The notes: a model not told the origin generated them from the sequence alone. A DNA stretch of 64,000 bases from Massilia sp. METH4 (GCF_037094685.1 NZ_CP146614.1:2604001-2668000), one strand, 5' to 3'. Shown: positions 26,403 to 37,110, numbered from the stretch's first letter. A program made the numbers and translations.

Positions 26403-28631
26403 ATGCGCAAAGAATGGCTCGATGGTGGTGACATGGCGGCAGCGGCCGCCGAAGACACAGGTATCTCCCGCCGCGGCTTCATGAAGGCGGCCGGCGCCGG
26501 CCTGGTGCTGAGTTTCACGATCACGGGCGGCGGGCGCATGGCGCGCGCCGCCGAACCGAAACCTTCGCAGCAGCCCAACGCTTTCCTGCGCATCGCGCCC
26601 GACAACACGGTCACCGTGCAGGTGAACCGCCTGGAATTCGGCCAGGGCGTGCACACGGCGCTGCCGATGCTGATCGCCGAAGAACTCGATGCCGACTGGT
26701 CGCAGATCCGCGGCGCGCTGGCGCCGGCCGGCGAGGCCTACAAGGACCCGGCGTTCGGCATCCAGATCACGGGCGGTTCCGGTTCGGTGGCCCACTCCTG
26801 GGTGCAGTACCGCGAGATCGGCGCCAAGGCGCGCGCCATGCTGGTCGCCGCCGCGGCCGAGCAGTGGCAGGTGCCGGCGAACAAGGTGAAGGCGTCGAAG
26901 GGCGTCTTGACCGCGCCGGGCGGCAAGAAGGCGACGTATGGCCAGATGGCCGAGGCGGCGATGAAGCAGCCGGTACCCGAGCACGTGGTGTTGAAGAATG
27001 CCGACAAATTCCGCTACATCGGCAAGCCGATGCCGCGCCTGGATGCCCGCGCCAAGTCGAACGGCAGCCAGCAGTTCGGCATGGACTTCAAGCCGGCCGG
27101 CACGAAGGTGGCCGTGGTGGCGCGCCCGCCCGTGTTCGGCGCGAAGGTGAAGCACTTCGAAGCCGCCAATGCGAAGAAGATCAAGGGCGTGGTTGCCGTG
27201 CTGCCGGTGGACGTGGACCGCGGCGGTACCGGCGTGGCCGTGATCGCCGACGGCTACTGGCAGGCCAAGCAGGGCCGCGATGCGCTGGCGATCGACTGGG
27301 ATACCGGCGGCGTGGAAAAGGTCGGCACGGAAGAGCAGTTCAGCGCCTTCCGCGCGCTGGCGGCAAAGCCGGGCACGGTGGCGAAGCAGGGCGACACCTC
27401 GAAGCTGGCCACGGCGCCGAAGAAGATCTCGGCCGTATACGAATTCCCCTACCTGGCGCATGCCCCGATGGAACCGCTGAACTGCGTGGTCGACCTGAAG
27501 AGCAACGGCTGCACGATCTGGGCCGGCAGCCAGTTCCAGACGATGGACCAGGCCGCGGCCGCGAAGGCGGCGGGGCTCAAGCCGGAGCAGGTCACGCTGC
27601 ACACGATGATGGCCGGCGGCGGCTTCGGCCGCCGCGCCACGCCGAAGTCGGACTACATCGTCGAGGCGGTCAATGTGGCCAAGGCGTATGCGAAGGCCGG
27701 CAAATCCGGCCCGGTGAAGGTGATCTGGAGTCGCGAAGACGATATCAAGGGCGGCTACTACCGGCCGTCACACGTGCACCGCGCGGAACTGGGCCTCGAT
27801 GCCAACGGCAATATCGTGGGCTGGGATCACGTGATCGTGGGCCAGTCGATCGTTACCGGCTCGCCGTTCGAGGCGATGATGGTCAAGAATGGCGTCGATG
27901 CCACGATGGTCGAGGGCATGGGCGAACCGTACAAGGTGCCGATGAATCTTTCCGTGCACAATGCGCAGGCCAATGTGCCGGTGCTGTGGTGGCGCTCGGT
28001 CGGGTCCACGCACACGGCGTTCGTGATGGAGACGCTGATCGACGAGGCGGCGACGGCGGCCGGCGTCGATCCGGTGGCTTACCGCAAGAAGCTGATCCCG
28101 GCGAAGCACAAGCGCCATCACCTGGCGCTGGATCTCGCCGTCGGCAAGTCCGGCTATAACACGGTCAAGCTGCCGGAAGGGCAGGCCTACGGCGTGGCCG
28201 TGCATGAGTCGTTCGGCACCGTGGTGGCCTATGTCGTCACGGCTTCCGTGGAGAATGGCACGCCGAAGCTGCACAGGGTCACGGCCGCCGTGCACTGCAA
28301 CCAGCCCGTCAACCCTCTCACCATCGAAGCCCAGGTCCAGGGTGCCGTGCTGATGGCCGTTGGCACCACGCTGCCGGGCGCCGCCATCACTTTGAAGAAT
28401 GGTATGGTGGAACAGGGCCAGTTGAGCGACTACACCGTGGCGCGCATGCCGGATATGCCGCAGGTCGAGGTGCACATCGTGCCGTCGACCGAGCCGCCGA
28501 CCGGCATGGGCGAACCGGGCCTGCCACCGCTGGCGCCGGCGTTCGCCAACGCCGTGTTCCGGCTGACGGGCAAGCGGCTGCGCAAGCTGCCGTTCGACCT
28601 CGCTTCGGCCGCCGCGCCGCAGCTGGCGTAA
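26403..28631 (+). CDS. Molybdopterin-binding subunit of a molybdenum hydroxylase (IorB type)
   Basis: Catalytic large subunit of a xanthine-dehydrogenase-family enzyme, 742 aa. ATG 26403 follows AAGGAG and gives a twin-arginine signal (SRRGFMKAAGAGLVLSF), so the folded, cofactor-loaded heterodimer is exported to the periplasm by Tat. Family features: LEFGQGVHTALPMLIAEELD, GGSGSVAHSWVQYREIG, the Mo-site region MAGGGFGRRATPKSDYI, and the C-terminal catalytic Glu region TGMGEPGLPPLAPAFANAVF. No FAD subunit is encoded, typical of Ior-type enzymes that pass electrons to cytochrome c. The natural substrate is unknown. Confidence 0.92.
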   Translation: MRKEWLDGGDMAAAAAEDTGISRRGFMKAAGAGLVLSFTITGGGRMARAAEPKPSQQPNAFLRIAPDNTVTVQVNRLEFGQGVHTALPMLIAEELDADWSQIRGALAPAGEAYKDPAFGIQITGGSGSVAHSWVQYREIGAKARAMLVAAAAEQWQVPANKVKASKGVLTAPGGKKATYGQMAEAAMKQPVPEHVVLKNADKFRYIGKPMPRLDARAKSNGSQQFGMDFKPAGTKVAVVARPPVFGAKVKHFEAANAKKIKGVVAVLPVDVDRGGTGVAVIADGYWQAKQGRDALAIDWDTGGVEKVGTEEQFSAFRALAAKPGTVAKQGDTSKLATAPKKISAVYEFPYLAHAPMEPLNCVVDLKSNGCTIWAGSQFQTMDQAAAAKAAGLKPEQVTLHTMMAGGGFGRRATPKSDYIVEAVNVAKAYAKAGKSGPVKVIWSREDDIKGGYYRPSHVHRAELGLDANGNIVGWDHVIVGQSIVTGSPFEAMMVKNGVDATMVEGMGEPYKVPMNLSVHNAQANVPVLWWRSVGSTHTAFVMETLIDEAATAAGVDPVAYRKKLIPAKHKRHHLALDLAVGKSGYNTVKLPEGQAYGVAVHESFGTVVAYVVTASVENGTPKLHRVTAAVHCNQPVNPLTIEAQVQGAVLMAVGTTLPGAAITLKNGMVEQGQLSDYTVARMPDMPQVEVHIVPSTEPPTGMGEPGLPPLAPAFANAVFRLTGKRLRKLPFDLASAAAPQLA

Positions 28632-28634
28632 GCG

Positions 28635-29210
28635 GTGGAGCGCGCCCGTATCACCGGGATCCTTCTCGCTGCCGGCCGCGGCCGGCGTTTCGACCCGCTG
28701 GGGCAGCGCAACAAGCTGCTCCAGCCGATCGATGGCGAGGCGGTCGTGGTGCACAGTGCGCGGCACCTGCTGGCCGCCGTGCCGCGGGTGGTGGCGGTTG
28801 TGCGGCCGGGCGAGGAAGGCGTCGCCGCGCGGCTGGCCGCACTGGGCTGCGAAGTCGCCGTCTGCGCGGAGGCTGACTGCGGCATGGCCGCCTCGCTCGT
28901 CCATGCGCTGCGCCATGCGGCCGAAGCGCAGGGCTGGATCGTGGCGCTGGGCGACATGCCCCATGTGCGGCCGACCACGATCGCCGCGCTGGTGCGCGCC
29001 GTGGAAGAGGGGGCCGATATCGCGGTCCCGGTTTATGAAAACGAGCGTGGCAACCCGGTGGCATTCGGTCGCCGGCACCTGCCGCAGCTGCTCGCGCTAA
29101 GTGGAGACCGCGGCGCGCGCGGCATCGTAAGGGATAATATCGTCAATGAAGTGGCGGTGGATGACCCGGGCATCCTGCTCGACATCGATACGCCGCCCGA
29201 CCTGCAATGA
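28635..29210 (+). CDS. MobA-like/MocA-type nucleotidyltransferase
   Basis: A 191-aa NTP transferase starting at GTG 28635, 3 nt after the molybdenum-hydroxylase stop. The N-terminal nucleotide motif LLAAGRGRRFDPLGQRNKLL and ALGDMPHVRPTTIAAL are those of the MobA/MocA group. Placed with a xanthine-dehydrogenase-family enzyme it probably makes the cytidine dinucleotide form of the Mo cofactor (MocA role). That substrate choice is inferred from context. The stop overlaps the next start (ATGA). Confidence 0.85.
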   Translation: MERARITGILLAAGRGRRFDPLGQRNKLLQPIDGEAVVVHSARHLLAAVPRVVAVVRPGEEGVAARLAALGCEVAVCAEADCGMAASLVHALRHAAEAQGWIVALGDMPHVRPTTIAALVRAVEEGADIAVPVYENERGNPVAFGRRHLPQLLALSGDRGARGIVRDNIVNEVAVDDPGILLDIDTPPDLQ

Positions 29211-31057
29211 AAAACAAAACGTCGACCAAGAAGACCAAGCCCCCACGCGCCGCGGCCCCCGCCGTGGCCTCCGCTGTGGCCTACACTATCGTGCCGAAAG
29301 ACCTGGCGGCCCACCTGTTCCAGGTAACGCTGACCGTGCAGCAGCCCGCCGCCGAAGGCCAGGTGCTGGCGCTGCCGGCCTGGATTCCGGGCAGCTACAT
29401 GATCCGCGAATTTGCCCGCAACATCGTGCAGATCCGCGCCGAGTCGAATGGTGCGCCGGTACCGCTGACGAAGCTGGACAAGCATTCGTGGCGCGCGCCG
29501 GCAGTGGAAGGCCCCCTCGTCGTGCAGTACGACGTGTATGCCTGGGACCTGTCGGTGCGCGCCGCGCACCTGGACCAGACGCACGGTTTCTTCAACGGCA
29601 CCAGCGTGTTCCTGCGTGTGGCGGGGCAGGAGGATGTGCCCCATGTGGTCGATATCCAGCGCCCGGCCGAGGAAGCCGCGCGCACCTGGCGCGTGGCCAC
29701 GGCACTGCCCGAGCTGAAGGCGAAGCGCTACGGCTTCGGGACCTACGTGGCGGCAGACTACGACGAGCTGATCGACAGCCCGGTGGAAATGGGCGACTTC
29801 GCGCTGGCCACGTTCACCGCCCACGGCGTGCCGCACGACGTGGTGATTACCGGCCGCGTGCCGAACCTGGACCTCGTACGGCTTTGCACCGACCTGAAAG
29901 CCATCTGCGAAACCCAGATCGCCTTTTTCGAGCCGAAGACGAAGCGCTCGCCGATGGACCGCTACGTGTTCATGACCCTCGCCGTGGGCGACGGCTACGG
30001 CGGCCTGGAACACCGCGCCTCGACCGCCCTGATCTGCGCCCGCGCCGATCTGCCGACGACGGCCAGCCAGGGCAAGGAACGCAGCGAAGGCTATATCAGG
30101 TTCCTCGGCCTGTGCAGCCATGAGTACTTCCACACCTGGAACGTGAAGCGCATCAAGCCGGCCGTCTTCGCGCCCTACGACCTGCAGGTGGAAAACTACA
30201 CACCGCTGCTGTGGCTCTTCGAAGGTTTCACGAGCTATTACGACGACCTGTTCCTCGTTCGCTCCGGCATGATCGACGAAGCCACGTACTTCAAGATGCT
30301 GGGCAAGACGGTGGGCAGCGTGCTGCGCGGCGCCGGCCGTACGAAGCAGAGCGTGGCCGATTCCAGCTTCGATGCCTGGAGCAAGTACTACCGGCAGGAC
30401 GAAAACGCACCGAACGCCATCGTCAGCTACTACGCAAAGGGTTCGCTGGTCGGCCTGGGCCTGGATCTCACGATCCGCGCCAAGACCGGTGGCAAGCGTT
30501 CGCTGGACGACATCATGCTGGCGCTGTGGCAGCGCTACGGGCGCGACTTCTACCCGGCGGGCCGCCGCGGCGTGACCCCGGCCGACGTGGAAGCGCTGTT
30601 CGACGAGATCAGCGGCATGCGGCTGAAGAGCTACTTCGAAAAATACATCCGCGGCACGGAAGACGTGCCGCTGGCGAAGCTGCTGGCACCGTTCGGCGTG
30701 AAGTACACGGACGAGCGCAAGGGCGCCAAGCCCAGCCTCGATGCCAATATCGGCCGCGAAGGGACCGATGCGAAACTGTCCGCCGTCCATGAAGGCGGAG
30801 CCGCGCACCGTGCGGGCCTCTCCGCCGGCGACCTGCTGGTGGCGATCGACGGCCTGCGCGTCACCGGCAACCCGTCCAACCTGGAAGCGCTGCTGGCGCG
30901 CTACCGCGTCGGCGACACGGTGCAGGTACACGCCTTCCGGCGCGACGAACTGATGGCGTTCACGGTTCAGTTGCAGGGCGATCGCGTACCCGGCATCGGC
31001 CTGGCCATCGACACGGCACGCAAGATCGCGGTGGCACGCCCGACGATGCCGCGGTGA
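29207..31057 (+). CDS. M61-family metallopeptidase with PDZ domain
   Basis: Glycyl-aminopeptidase-like zinc peptidase, 616 aa. An N-terminal beta-rich domain (about 25-200) precedes the catalytic domain, whose zinc site HEYFH lies in CSHEYFHTWNVKRIKP and whose third ligand is in WLFEGFTSYYDDL. A C-terminal PDZ domain begins about residue 510 (EGGAAHRAGLSAGDLLVAID). There is no signal peptide; the start is Lys/Thr-rich (MKNKTSTKKTKPP), so it appears cytoplasmic. Translationally coupled on both sides (ATGA with the transferase, GTGA with the cyclase). Confidence 0.92.
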   Translation: MKNKTSTKKTKPPRAAAPAVASAVAYTIVPKDLAAHLFQVTLTVQQPAAEGQVLALPAWIPGSYMIREFARNIVQIRAESNGAPVPLTKLDKHSWRAPAVEGPLVVQYDVYAWDLSVRAAHLDQTHGFFNGTSVFLRVAGQEDVPHVVDIQRPAEEAARTWRVATALPELKAKRYGFGTYVAADYDELIDSPVEMGDFALATFTAHGVPHDVVITGRVPNLDLVRLCTDLKAICETQIAFFEPKTKRSPMDRYVFMTLAVGDGYGGLEHRASTALICARADLPTTASQGKERSEGYIRFLGLCSHEYFHTWNVKRIKPAVFAPYDLQVENYTPLLWLFEGFTSYYDDLFLVRSGMIDEATYFKMLGKTVGSVLRGAGRTKQSVADSSFDAWSKYYRQDENAPNAIVSYYAKGSLVGLGLDLTIRAKTGGKRSLDDIMLALWQRYGRDFYPAGRRGVTPADVEALFDEISGMRLKSYFEKYIRGTEDVPLAKLLAPFGVKYTDERKGAKPSLDANIGREGTDAKLSAVHEGGAAHRAGLSAGDLLVAIDGLRVTGNPSNLEALLARYRVGDTVQVHAFRRDELMAFTVQLQGDRVPGIGLAIDTARKIAVARPTMPR

Positions 31058-32223
31058 AGTTGCTGGACCCGTTCAGCGTCGTGCTGATGGCGGCGCTGAT
31101 GTGCGCCGTCATGAGTGCCGTGCTGTTCGGCGCCCGCCGCGGCTTTCCCGACGAATTGCGCGGTATCAGCCACTGGGGCACGGCGCTGGCCGTGCAGGTG
31201 TTCGCCGCTTTCTGTTTCGCGCTGCGCGGCACGCTGCCCGATGTGCTGGTGCTGCCGATCGCCAATGTGCTGTTCGTGCTTGGCAATGGCCTGTGCGTGA
31301 CCGGGCTGCAACGCTTCTACGGGGTGGCGCCGGGCTGGCGCATGCTGGGCGGCGCCTGCGGCTTCGCGCTCGCGGGCATGCTGTACTTCCTGCTGGTGGT
31401 GCCGGATTATTCGGCGCGCGTCGCCTGGATGGCGCTGCCCATCACGCTCATCAACGCCTCGCTGCTGTTCCTCGTGCTGCGGCATGGCCGGCGCAAGCTG
31501 GCAACGTGGTTCTTCGGATCCCTGATCGCGGTGGACCTGGTCCTGGTTGCCTTGCGGGGCGCGATAGCGCTCACGCCGCACGGCGAGGCACTGGTGGACC
31601 TGACCCGTCCCGGCTTGTTCCCCGGCTTCTACCTGGCGATCACCGCGCTGGAACCCGCGTTGCTGGCCGTGGGTTTCCTGATGGTGGCCTATGAACGGCT
31701 GCGCCTGATCCTGGAGCGCCGCTCGGCCAGCGATCCGCTGACCGGGGTGCTGAATCGCCGCGGCTTCGGCGACGCCTACGCGCGCGAGGTGGCCCGGCTG
31801 GCGCGCATGCGCCAGCGTTCTCGCTCGCTCGCGTTGCTGGCCGTGGACCTCGATTACTTCAAGAAGATCAACGACCGATACGGTCACGCGGAAGGCGACC
31901 GTGTGCTGGTCAGCGTGGCGCAGATGATCGGCTCGGCCTTGCGCGAATCCGACGTGCTGGCCCGCTTCGGCGGCGAGGAATTCATCGTGCTGCTGCCGGA
32001 CACGGACCTGAAACGTGCGATCGGCGTTGCTCAACGCGTGCAGCGGCTGCTGCGCGACGCCTGCACCGGCGAACTGCCGTCGTGCACGGCCAGTATCGGG
32101 GTATCGGTGCAGACGGACCCGGAAGAGTCGCTCGAGGCGCTGGTCAGCCGGGCGGACGAAGCCCTGTATCGGGCGAAGGAGAATGGCAGGGATCGGATCG
32201 AGACGTGGAAGGCTGCGGCTTGA
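31054..32223 (+). CDS. Membrane-bound diguanylate cyclase (GGDEF)
   Basis: Makes the second messenger c-di-GMP from GTP; 389 aa. GTG 31054 overlaps the M61 stop. About six membrane helices fill residues 1-215 (7TM/MASE-like, no known ligand domain). The GGDEF domain follows with substrate region DYFKKINDRYGHAEGD, active-site motif RFGGEEF, and an intact allosteric I-site RESD five residues before it, so product feedback inhibition is expected. There is no EAL domain. Its coupling to a peptidase gene is unusual. Confidence 0.92.
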   Translation: MKLLDPFSVVLMAALMCAVMSAVLFGARRGFPDELRGISHWGTALAVQVFAAFCFALRGTLPDVLVLPIANVLFVLGNGLCVTGLQRFYGVAPGWRMLGGACGFALAGMLYFLLVVPDYSARVAWMALPITLINASLLFLVLRHGRRKLATWFFGSLIAVDLVLVALRGAIALTPHGEALVDLTRPGLFPGFYLAITALEPALLAVGFLMVAYERLRLILERRSASDPLTGVLNRRGFGDAYAREVARLARMRQRSRSLALLAVDLDYFKKINDRYGHAEGDRVLVSVAQMIGSALRESDVLARFGGEEFIVLLPDTDLKRAIGVAQRVQRLLRDACTGELPSCTASIGVSVQTDPEESLEALVSRADEALYRAKENGRDRIETWKAAA

Positions 32224-32402
32224 TTCAGTTGCGTGCCACCTACTTCAACCGGTAGCTGTCGCGCATCGGTGTCGCTGCGGCGGACCGACCGGTTTTCTCA
32301 TGAGGCATCGGACGCCTCTGCTGAACACTGTGTCCGACACCATCACCCACCGACGGCTTTCTTCCGCCAGTGCGTCAGCATTTGCGGCCGCGCGTGAACA
32401 AC

Positions 32403-33203
32403 TCAAGCAAACAAGCGCTTCAACTCCGCCCCTGGATTCTCGGCACGCATGAAGGCCTCCCCGACGAGGAAGGCGTTCACGTTCGCCTCCCGCATCCGCC
32501 TCACATCGTCGCCATTCAGGATGCCCGACTCGGTCACGACCATCCGCTCCGCCGGAATGCGGGGCAGCAGACCAATGGTGTTCTCCAGCGACACCTCGAA
32601 CGTGCGCAGGTTGCGGTTGTTGATGCCGATGAGGTTCGTCTTCAGCTTCATCGCGGCGGTCAGTTCGTCGCCGTCGTGCGATTCCACCAGCACATCCATG
32701 CCGAGGTCGTGGGCGCAGGCTTCCATCTCGGCCATCAGGCCGTGATCGAGGCCGGCGACGATCAGCAGGATGCAGTCGGCACCCATGGCGCGGGCTTCAT
32801 AGACCTGGTAGATGTCGACCAAAAAATCCTTGCGGATCACGGGCAAGGAGCACGCGGCGCGCGCCTGCTTCAGGTATTCGGTGGAGCCCTGGAAGAATTG
32901 TTCATCCGTCAGCACGGACAGGCAGGCGGCACCGCCTTCGGCATAGCTTTGCGCGATTTCCGCGGGGCGGAAGTCGGCGCGCAGCACGCCTTTGGAGGGA
33001 GAGGCTTTCTTCACTTCGGCGATCACGCCGGCCTGGCCGGCGGCGATCTTGCCGCGCAGGCTCGCTTCGAAGCCGCGGATGGCGGCGCGCGACTCGCGGT
33101 CCGCCTCCACGTCGTCGCGCAGGCTGGCGAGGCTGCGGTACTTCTTGGCCGCGGCCACTTCTTCGGCCTTCACGGCCAGGATCTTGTTCAGGATGTCGGA
33201 CAT
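32403..33203 (-). CDS. trpC: Indole-3-glycerol phosphate synthase TrpC
   Basis: Tryptophan step: CdRP to indole-3-glycerol phosphate. 266 aa, stand-alone (not fused to TrpF). TIM-barrel active-site segments are complete: [62 protein letters not shown] and [13 protein letters not shown]. It is the last gene of the trp run, 10 nt after the LysE-type gene. trpF, trpB and trpA are not in the window. Confidence 0.96.
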   Translation of the reverse strand: MSDILNKILAVKAEEVAAAKKYRSLASLRDDVEADRESRAAIRGFEASLRGKIAAGQAGVIAEVKKASPSKGVLRADFRPAEIAQSYAEGGAACLSVLTDEQFFQGSTEYLKQARAACSLPVIRKDFLVDIYQVYEARAMGADCILLIVAGLDHGLMAEMEACAHDLGMDVLVESHDGDELTAAMKLKTNLIGINNRNLRTFEVSLENTIGLLPRIPAERMVVTESGILNGDDVRRMREANVNAFLVGEAFMRAENPGAELKRLFA

Positions 33204-33213
33204 GGTTCGATTC

Positions 33214-33855
33214 TTAATGACGGTCGGCGAGGGCGAGGCGGGCGCCCAGCGCGAGGAACAGGCCGCCGGTCACGCGGTTCAGCCACAGCGCCACGCGCGG
33301 CTTCACCTTCAGCTTCGCGCTGGCGAACGCGGTGAACAGCGCGAGGCCGTTACACCACAACATGCCGTTGAAGTTGAAGATGCAGCCCAGGATAATGAAG
33401 GCCAGCGGCTTGTTCGGCGCGTCGGCGTCGATGAACTGGGGCACGAAGGCAAGGAAGAACAGGGCGACCTTGGGATTCAGGACGTTGGTGAGAAAGCCTT
33501 GGACGAAGATGCGGCCGAGCGGCAAGGGCGCCGGCGCCGGGACTGTCGCATCGTCGCCGGCACCTTTCAGCTTTGCCCGCAGCATGCCGATGCCGCACCA
33601 CACGATATACGCGGCACCCACCCATTTCACCACCGTGAACGCGGTGGCCGAAGTCGCCAGCAGCGCCGACAACCCCAGCGCGGCGGCCAGCACATGCACC
33701 ATCGTGCCCGCGCCGATGCCCAGCGAAGCGGCCACGCCGGCCCGCCAGCCCTGCGTGGCACTGCGCGCCATGATCAGCAGCGAATCCGGCCCCGGCATGA
33801 TGTTCAGCAGCAGCCCGGAAACGATGAACAAGGTCAGGTCGTGGATGCCGAACAT
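33214..33855 (-). CDS. LysE/RhtB-family amino-acid exporter inside the trp operon
   Basis: Six-helix inner-membrane exporter, 213 aa. The family start is [20 protein letters not shown], followed by [16 protein letters not shown] and [20 protein letters not shown]; a charged loop and three further helices follow. GGGAG is 6 nt before ATG. It lies between trpD (12 nt away) and trpC (10 nt), on the same strand, so it is co-transcribed with tryptophan genes. A role in exporting tryptophan or an intermediate such as anthranilate is a reasonable inference only. Confidence 0.88.
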   Translation of the reverse strand: MFGIHDLTLFIVSGLLLNIMPGPDSLLIMARSATQGWRAGVAASLGIGAGTMVHVLAAALGLSALLATSATAFTVVKWVGAAYIVWCGIGMLRAKLKGAGDDATVPAPAPLPLGRIFVQGFLTNVLNPKVALFFLAFVPQFIDADAPNKPLAFIILGCIFNFNGMLWCNGLALFTAFASAKLKVKPRVALWLNRVTGGLFLALGARLALADRH

Positions 33856-33867
33856 GGGCAGCTCCCT

Positions 33868-34905
33868 TCAATTGTCGGCGCCGAGCGCCTGCGTGACTTC
33901 GACGAACTGTTTCAGCTTGGCCAGCGCGGCACCGGATTCGATCGCCTGGCGCGCCTTCAGCAACCCCACTTCGATCGACGGCGCGACACCGGCGGCATAC
34001 AGCGCGGTACCGGCGTTGAGCGCCACGATATCGGTCGCGGCGCCGGTTTCGCCGGAGAGCACGCCCAGCACCTTGGCTTTCGATTCCTCGGCATTGGCCA
34101 CCTTCAGGTTGCGGCTGGCGATCATCTGCAGGCCGAAGTCTTCCGGGTGGATCTCGTATTCGCGGATCTCGCCGTCGACCAGTTCCCCGACCAGCGTGCC
34201 GGCGCCCAGCGACACTTCATCCATATTGTCGCGGCCATACACGACGATCGCGTGTTCGGCGCCCAGGCGTTGCAGCACGCGCACTTGAATGCCCACCAGG
34301 TCGGGGTGGAACACGCCCATCAGGATGTTCGGCGCGCCGGCCGGGTTGGTGAGGGGGCCGAGGATGTTGAAGATCGAGCGCACGCCCAGTTCGCGGCGCA
34401 CCGGCGCCACGTGCTTCATGGCGGCGTGGTGATTCGGCGCGAACATGAAGCCGATGCCCGTCTGCGCGATCGATTGGGCGATCTGTTCAGGCTTCAGGTT
34501 GATGTTTGCGCCCAGCGATTCGATCAGGTCCGCGCTGCCGGACGAGGACGACACGCTGCGCCCGCCATGCTTGGCGATGCGCGCTCCGGCGGCGGCCGCG
34601 ACGAACATTGCCGCGCTGCTGATATTGAACGTGTGCGCGCCATCGCCGCCGGTGCCCACGATGTCCAGCAGGTTCGTGGTGTCGGCCATCGGCACCTTGG
34701 TCGAGAATTCGCGCATCACCTGCGCGGCGGCGGTGATTTCACCGATGGTTTCCTTCTTCACGCGCAGGCCCATGGTCAGCGCGGCCACCATCACGGGCGA
34801 CATTTCGCCGCTCATGATCTGGCGGAACAGGTGCAGCATTTCGTCGTGGAAGATCTCGCGGTGCTCGATGCAGCGGATCAGGGCTTCCTGGTGGGTGATC
34901 GGCAT
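33868..34905 (-). CDS. trpD: Anthranilate phosphoribosyltransferase TrpD
   Basis: Joins anthranilate to PRPP in tryptophan synthesis; 345 aa. The PRPP/Mg site is [20 protein letters not shown], with the [20 protein letters not shown] stretch and [20 protein letters not shown] typical of the family. It starts 4 nt after trpG. Normal length, all core motifs present. Confidence 0.97.
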   Translation of the reverse strand: MPITHQEALIRCIEHREIFHDEMLHLFRQIMSGEMSPVMVAALTMGLRVKKETIGEITAAAQVMREFSTKVPMADTTNLLDIVGTGGDGAHTFNISSAAMFVAAAAGARIAKHGGRSVSSSSGSADLIESLGANINLKPEQIAQSIAQTGIGFMFAPNHHAAMKHVAPVRRELGVRSIFNILGPLTNPAGAPNILMGVFHPDLVGIQVRVLQRLGAEHAIVVYGRDNMDEVSLGAGTLVGELVDGEIREYEIHPEDFGLQMIASRNLKVANAEESKAKVLGVLSGETGAATDIVALNAGTALYAAGVAPSIEVGLLKARQAIESGAALAKLKQFVEVTQALGADN

Positions 34906-34909
34906 GGCG

Positions 34910-35479
34910 TTATCCTTGGCGGTCGAGGAAATTCTTCAGCATGGCGTGGCCATGCTCGGAGAGGATCGATTCGGGGTGGAATTGCACGCCCTCGATATCG
35001 AATTCCTTGTGGCGCACGCCCATGATTTCGCCATCGTCGGTCCATGCCGTCACTTCCAGGCAGGAGGGCAGCGAAGCGCGCTCGATCGCCAGCGAGTGGT
35101 AGCGGATCACCGTGAAGGGGCTCGGCAAGTCCTTGAACACGCCATCGCCCGTGTGGGCGATGGGCGAGGTCTTGCCGTGCATGACTTCCTTGGCGCGGAT
35201 GATCTTGCCGCCGAACGCCTCGCCGATGGCCTGGTGGCCCAGGCACACGCCCAGGATCGGCTTCTTGCCGGCGAAGTGCTTGAGCACTTCCACCGAAATG
35301 CCGGCCTGCGCCGGCGCCTTCGGGCCCGGCGAGATGCAGATGCGGTCCGGGTTCAGGGCCTCGATCTGCTCGATCGTGATTTCATCGTTGCGGTGCACCC
35401 GCACATCCTCACCGAGCTCGCCGAAGTACTGCACGATGTTGTAGGTGAAGGAGTCGTAATTGTCGATCATCAGCAGCAT
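34910..35479 (-). CDS. trpG: Anthranilate synthase component II (glutamine amidotransferase) TrpG
   Basis: Supplies ammonia from glutamine to TrpE; 189 aa. I use ATG 35479 ([14 protein letters not shown]), the family start, with GGGGAG inside the end of trpE as ribosome site; a longer frame adds five residues. Class I amidotransferase triad: nucleophile Cys in [15 protein letters not shown] and His/Glu in [11 protein letters not shown]. Its start lies one base past the trpE stop. Confidence 0.96.
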   Translation of the reverse strand: MLLMIDNYDSFTYNIVQYFGELGEDVRVHRNDEITIEQIEALNPDRICISPGPKAPAQAGISVEVLKHFAGKKPILGVCLGHQAIGEAFGGKIIRAKEVMHGKTSPIAHTGDGVFKDLPSPFTVIRYHSLAIERASLPSCLEVTAWTDDGEIMGVRHKEFDIEGVQFHPESILSEHGHAMLKNFLDRQG

Positions 35480-35480
35480 G

Positions 35481-36977
35481 TCAGAACTCCCCATCCAGGC
35501 CGTCTTGCACTTGTTCCGCCGCGCGCAGCACGGCGCGCGCCTTGTTTTCCGTTTCCTGCCATTCCATCTCGGGGATGGAGTCGGCCACCACGCCTGCTGC
35601 CGCCTGCACGTACAGCATGCCGTCCTTGATCACGCCGGTGCGGATCGCGATCGCCACGTCCATCTCGCCGCCGAACGACAGGTAGCCGCACGCGCCGCCA
35701 TAGATGCCGCGCTTGGTGATTTCGAGCTCGTCGATCACTTCCATCGCGTGCACCTTCGGCGCGCCCGTCAGGGTACCGGCCGGGAAGGTGGCGCGCAGCA
35801 CGTCCAGGTTCGACATGCCCGATTTCAGCTTGCCCTCGACGTTGGACACGATGTGCTGCACGTGCGAGTACTTTTCGATCACCATCTTGTCGGTGACCTT
35901 CACGCTGCCGATCTCGGAGATGCGGCCCAGGTCGTTGCGGGCCAGGTCGATCAGCATCACGTGCTCGGCGATCTCCTTCGGGTCGGCCAGCAGTTCCTCG
36001 GCCAGCTGCGCATCCTTTTCCGGCGTGGCGCCGCGCGGGCGCGTGCCGGCAATGGGGCGCAGCGTGACTTTCTTCTCGCCGTCCGGCAGGGTCTCGTTGC
36101 GGACGAGGATTTCCGGCGACGCGCCCACGATCTGCATGTCGCCGAAGTTATAGAAGTACATGTACGGCGACGGGTTCAGCGAACGCAGCGCGCGGTACAG
36201 CGTGAGTGGCGAATCCACATAGGGCTTCTTGATGCGCTGGCCGATCTGCACCTGCATCAGGTCGCCGGCCATGATGTATTCCTTCGCCTTCGCAACGGCG
36301 GCCAGGTAGGCTTCCTTGTCGAATTCGCGAATCGCCTCGGTGCGCACGGACGACGAGGTGACCGGCGCATCGACGCCGCGGCGCAGCAGCGCCTTCAATT
36401 CCTTCAGGCGCTGGCGCGCCTTCGAGTACGATTCCGGCTGCGTGGTGTCCGCATAGACGATCAGGTACAGCTTGCCGGAGAGGTTGTCGATGACGGCCAG
36501 TTCTTCCGTGACCATCAGCTGGATGTCGGGCAGGCCCAGGTCGTCCTTCGGCCCCTTGCCAGCAAGCTTCTTCTCGATGTGGCGCACCGTGTCGTAGCCG
36601 AAGTAACCGGCCAGGCCGCCCACGAAGCGGGGCATGCCCGGGCGCAGCGCCACCTTGAAACGCGCCTGGTACTGCTCGATGAATTCGAGGGGATTGCCTT
36701 CGTGCGTTTCGATGACTTCGCCGCCCTTGACGATCTCGGTGCGGCTGCCGTGCGTGCGCAGCAGCGTCTTCGCCGGCAGGCCGATGAACGAGTAGCGGCC
36801 GAAGCGCTCGCCGCCGACCACCGATTCCAGCAGGAAGGTGTTCTTGCCTGTGTTCTGGCTTTGCGCCAGCTTCAGGTACAGCGACAGCGGGGTTTCGAGG
36901 TCGGCGAACGCTTCCGCGATCAGGGGAATACGGTTGTAGCCTTGCGTGGCCAGCGACTTGAATTCGAGTTCGGTCAT
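35481..36977 (-). CDS. trpE: Anthranilate synthase component I TrpE
   Basis: Converts chorismate to anthranilate; 498 aa. ATG 36977 has GGAGAG upstream and gives the family start ([18 protein letters not shown]); the longer frame runs into the attenuator. The tryptophan feedback site [18 protein letters not shown] is intact, so the enzyme should be feedback-inhibited. Catalytic segments [25 protein letters not shown] and [20 protein letters not shown] are complete. It is preceded by a leader peptide gene and attenuator. Confidence 0.97.
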   Translation of the reverse strand: MTELEFKSLATQGYNRIPLIAEAFADLETPLSLYLKLAQSQNTGKNTFLLESVVGGERFGRYSFIGLPAKTLLRTHGSRTEIVKGGEVIETHEGNPLEFIEQYQARFKVALRPGMPRFVGGLAGYFGYDTVRHIEKKLAGKGPKDDLGLPDIQLMVTEELAVIDNLSGKLYLIVYADTTQPESYSKARQRLKELKALLRRGVDAPVTSSSVRTEAIREFDKEAYLAAVAKAKEYIMAGDLMQVQIGQRIKKPYVDSPLTLYRALRSLNPSPYMYFYNFGDMQIVGASPEILVRNETLPDGEKKVTLRPIAGTRPRGATPEKDAQLAEELLADPKEIAEHVMLIDLARNDLGRISEIGSVKVTDKMVIEKYSHVQHIVSNVEGKLKSGMSNLDVLRATFPAGTLTGAPKVHAMEVIDELEITKRGIYGGACGYLSFGGEMDVAIAIRTGVIKDGMLYVQAAAGVVADSIPEMEWQETENKARAVLRAAEQVQDGLDGEF

Positions 36978-37038
36978 GTTTCTCTCCAATCCGCCACGCA
37001 AGCCCAATTCGGGTGTACGGGTGGTGGCGGTGAGGTTC

Positions 37039-37097
37039 AAAAAACCTGCCGGGAGAGAGCGATAGGATGGATGGTCGCGCGAAGTCTCCGACGGCAG
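37039..37097 (-). promoter_or_regulatory. trp attenuator (terminator hairpin before trpE)
   Basis: On the minus strand CTGCCG (37097-37092) and TCGGAGA form a stem with TCTCC and CGGCAG (37051-37046), closed by a long loop and followed by GTTTTTT: 6 + 5 bp with a 2-nt bulge, then the T-tract. It sits between the Trp-rich leader peptide and trpE, the position of a transcription attenuator. The leader stop codon is 14 nt before the stem. Confidence 0.8.
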
Positions 37098-37110
37098 CAA
37101 TCAATACGGC

